From assembly GCA_963782495.1 (NCBI GenBank), contig CAWAJU010000006.1:248001-312000 (forward strand): DNA of 64,000 nucleotides, read 5' to 3'. Below, piece by piece: positions 62,933-64,000 of this stretch. Position numbers and translations under genes: made by a program. The notes beneath the pieces are model-generated. The model saw only the letters and a program-made list of their open reading frames with translations, did not search any database and was not told where the DNA came from. Numbering within the stretch: the first letter of the stretch is position 1; each line of letters opens with the position of its first letter. The DNA comes from DASQBT01 sp963782495 (GTDB lineage Bacteria > Pseudomonadota > Gammaproteobacteria > Burkholderiales > Thiobacillaceae).

Positions 62933-64000
62933 TCAAATGTCCCATTGATGCACCGGCGCGCCGCAGCGTTGCTGTTCGAGATAAGCGACCACCAGGTGCA
63001 GGCTGTCGGCATGATGCCGTTTGCGATAACTGCGCTGCCAGGCCGCGCCGGTCTGTCCGGACGCGATCCGGTCGTGGAGAATTTCCAGCGCCGCGTCGAC
63101 GTCGTTTTGATCCAGCGCCAGCGCCTTCAGTCCATGGCGTGCCATGGGGAGTATCTCCTCCATCAGCAATGTACGAGCCTCGATCTGGCCGCTGCCAAGC
63201 CAGTGTAATTCCGCTTCGAGACCGCAGGACGCGGCGGCGTAGAAATTTTCCCTTGCCTGTTCAAAAGGGAAGCTCCCTTCCGGCGCGTCATCCAGTCTGG
63301 CAAGAAAGCTCACCAGGCCAAAATACAAGGCAGCATTTGCCAGCATGTCGGCGATTGTTGGCCCGGCGGGCAGAACCCGTTGCTCAATTCGCAGGTGAGG
63401 CGTGCCATCCGGATCAAAGCCGATCAGCGGGCGCACCCACCGCCAGACGGTGCCGTTGTGCAGACGCAGGTGCGCAAAGCGTTCCGCCGGTTCGTCCATC
63501 AGCAGAGGCAGCAGTACTGGAAAGCGACTGAGATTGTCGTCAAAGCACTCAAACAAGGAGTCTCGCGCATAGCCGGAGCCGAAGTCCACCCGGCGCGCCG
63601 AGCAGGTATCCTCGCCATCTACTGCTTGTTCGAACAGCGGAATGCGGGTTTCATCCCATAAGTCGTGGTCGAACAAATAGGGAGAATTGACTGAAGCCGC
63701 CAGCAACGGTCCTGCTGCAATGAGCGACGCGTTGAAATAGCGAACCGCGTCGGCCTGAGCAGTTTGAAGATGCAGTTGAAAGGAAGTCGTAGCAGACTCC
63801 AGCATGACGTCCGGATGCACCAGGTCCAGGCGCTGGCGGCCCTCGATTTCGATGTGCAATGGCCGGCCGGCGCGCCTTGCTATCACCTGTTCGTTAAGGG
63901 CGCGGTAGCGGTGAACGTTGGCCATGTTCGCCAGGGTCAAGTCCTCTTGCCGGATGGTGGGCAGGATGCCGATCATCATCAGCACGCTGTCCAGTTGATG
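62933..64000 (-). CDS. Glutamate–cysteine-ligase-like protein (GCS2/YbdK type), 5' end outside window
   Basis: The frame is open through the right edge, so the N-terminus is missing. The visible 355 residues match the GCS2 carboxylate–amine ligase group: GILPTIRQEDLTLANM, LDLVHPDVMLESATTSFQLHLQ, AGPLLAASVNSPYLFDHDLWDETRI and a C-terminal HLRIEQRVLPAGPTIADMLAN. Enzymes of this fold join an amine to the gamma-carboxyl of glutamate using ATP. It lies immediately upstream of the zinc deacylase gene with no spacer. Confidence 0.78.
   Translation of the reverse strand, partial: HQLDSVLMMIGILPTIRQEDLTLANMANVHRYRALNEQVIARRAGRPLHIEIEGRQRLDLVHPDVMLESATTSFQLHLQTAQADAVRYFNASLIAAGPLLAASVNSPYLFDHDLWDETRIPLFEQAVDGEDTCSARRVDFGSGYARDSLFECFDDNLSRFPVLLPLLMDEPAERFAHLRLHNGTVWRWVRPLIGFDPDGTPHLRIEQRVLPAGPTIADMLANAALYFGLVSFLARLDDAPEGSFPFEQARENFYAAASCGLEAELHWLGSGQIEARTLLMEEILPMARHGLKALALDQNDVDAALEILHDRIASGQTGAAWQRSYRKRHHADSLHLVVAYLEQQRCGAPVHQWDI

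Overview
The window is a contiguous piece of a GC-rich betaproteobacterial chromosome, most like the Nitrosomonadales/Thiobacillaceae. I judge this from gene content and order: an argS–SPOR–dsbA–SDR cluster, glmS–glmU–priA–hemE in a row (a group usually found near the origin beside the atp operon), an ntrYX pair, zapB-like–zapA–6S RNA–fau, an autotroph-type small cytochrome c, and a solitary BtuM cobalamin transporter of the kind described from Thiobacillus denitrificans. No species can be named from the sequence alone. Most of the window is housekeeping DNA with densely packed operons; accessory DNA is concentrated at 7.3–10.2 kb and 36.9–41.4 kb.

Layout. 1–2.8 kb: end of ntrY and all of ntrX, whose ATPase domain is degenerate. 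2.9–7.3 kb: argS, a SPOR protein, dsbA, an SDR enzyme and a NarL-type regulator. 7.3–10.2 kb: a 5'-truncated type I secretion ABC gene, a secreted orphan protein, a small ORF and a mazEF toxin–antitoxin pair. 10.4–24.3 kb, all on the minus strand: glmS, glmU, priA, an AT-rich gap with DnaA-box-like sites, hemE, a small periplasmic protein, gltD and gltB. 24.6–27.8 kb: a large membrane-bound GGDEF/EAL protein. 27.9–33.6 kb: a complete RND efflux operon (adaptor, pump, outer-membrane lipoprotein). 34–36.8 kb: cyanase, a lycopene-cyclase-like membrane protein and an HtrA-like protease with no signal peptide.

36.9–41.5 kb is the accessory patch: a Fic protein behind a promoter with two copies of an operator-like repeat, then a three-gene cassette of unknown function (227 aa, 183 aa, YNCIAW-type protein). 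An IS5-family element with clear ends and a TTAG target duplication has split the last two cassette genes. A tRNA-Ala(CGC) gene borders the patch. 41.5–47.9 kb: a VanZ-like gene, lgt, ilvD, an orphan ParA, a YyaL-type thioredoxin-domain protein and a cytochrome c. 48–52.8 kb: the livJHMGF branched-chain amino acid transporter, with two tiny ORFs chained by stop/start overlaps between livH and livM.

53.0–54.5 kb carries the most original locus: two adjacent secreted proteins built from a 12–13-residue repeat, roughly M-(D/N)-P-x-x-Y-x-x-W-M. The first is extremely Met-rich, with about 15 units; the second is a degenerate relative. 54.5–55.9 kb: fau with an anomalous start, 6S RNA, zapA and a ZapB-like gene. 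56.0–59.0 kb: a cobalamin riboswitch controlling a TonB-dependent receptor and BtuM. 59–64 kb: a GT4 glycosyltransferase, gluQ, an unknown protein, an AstE/AspA-type zinc deacylase and a partial glutamate–cysteine-ligase-like gene that runs off the window.
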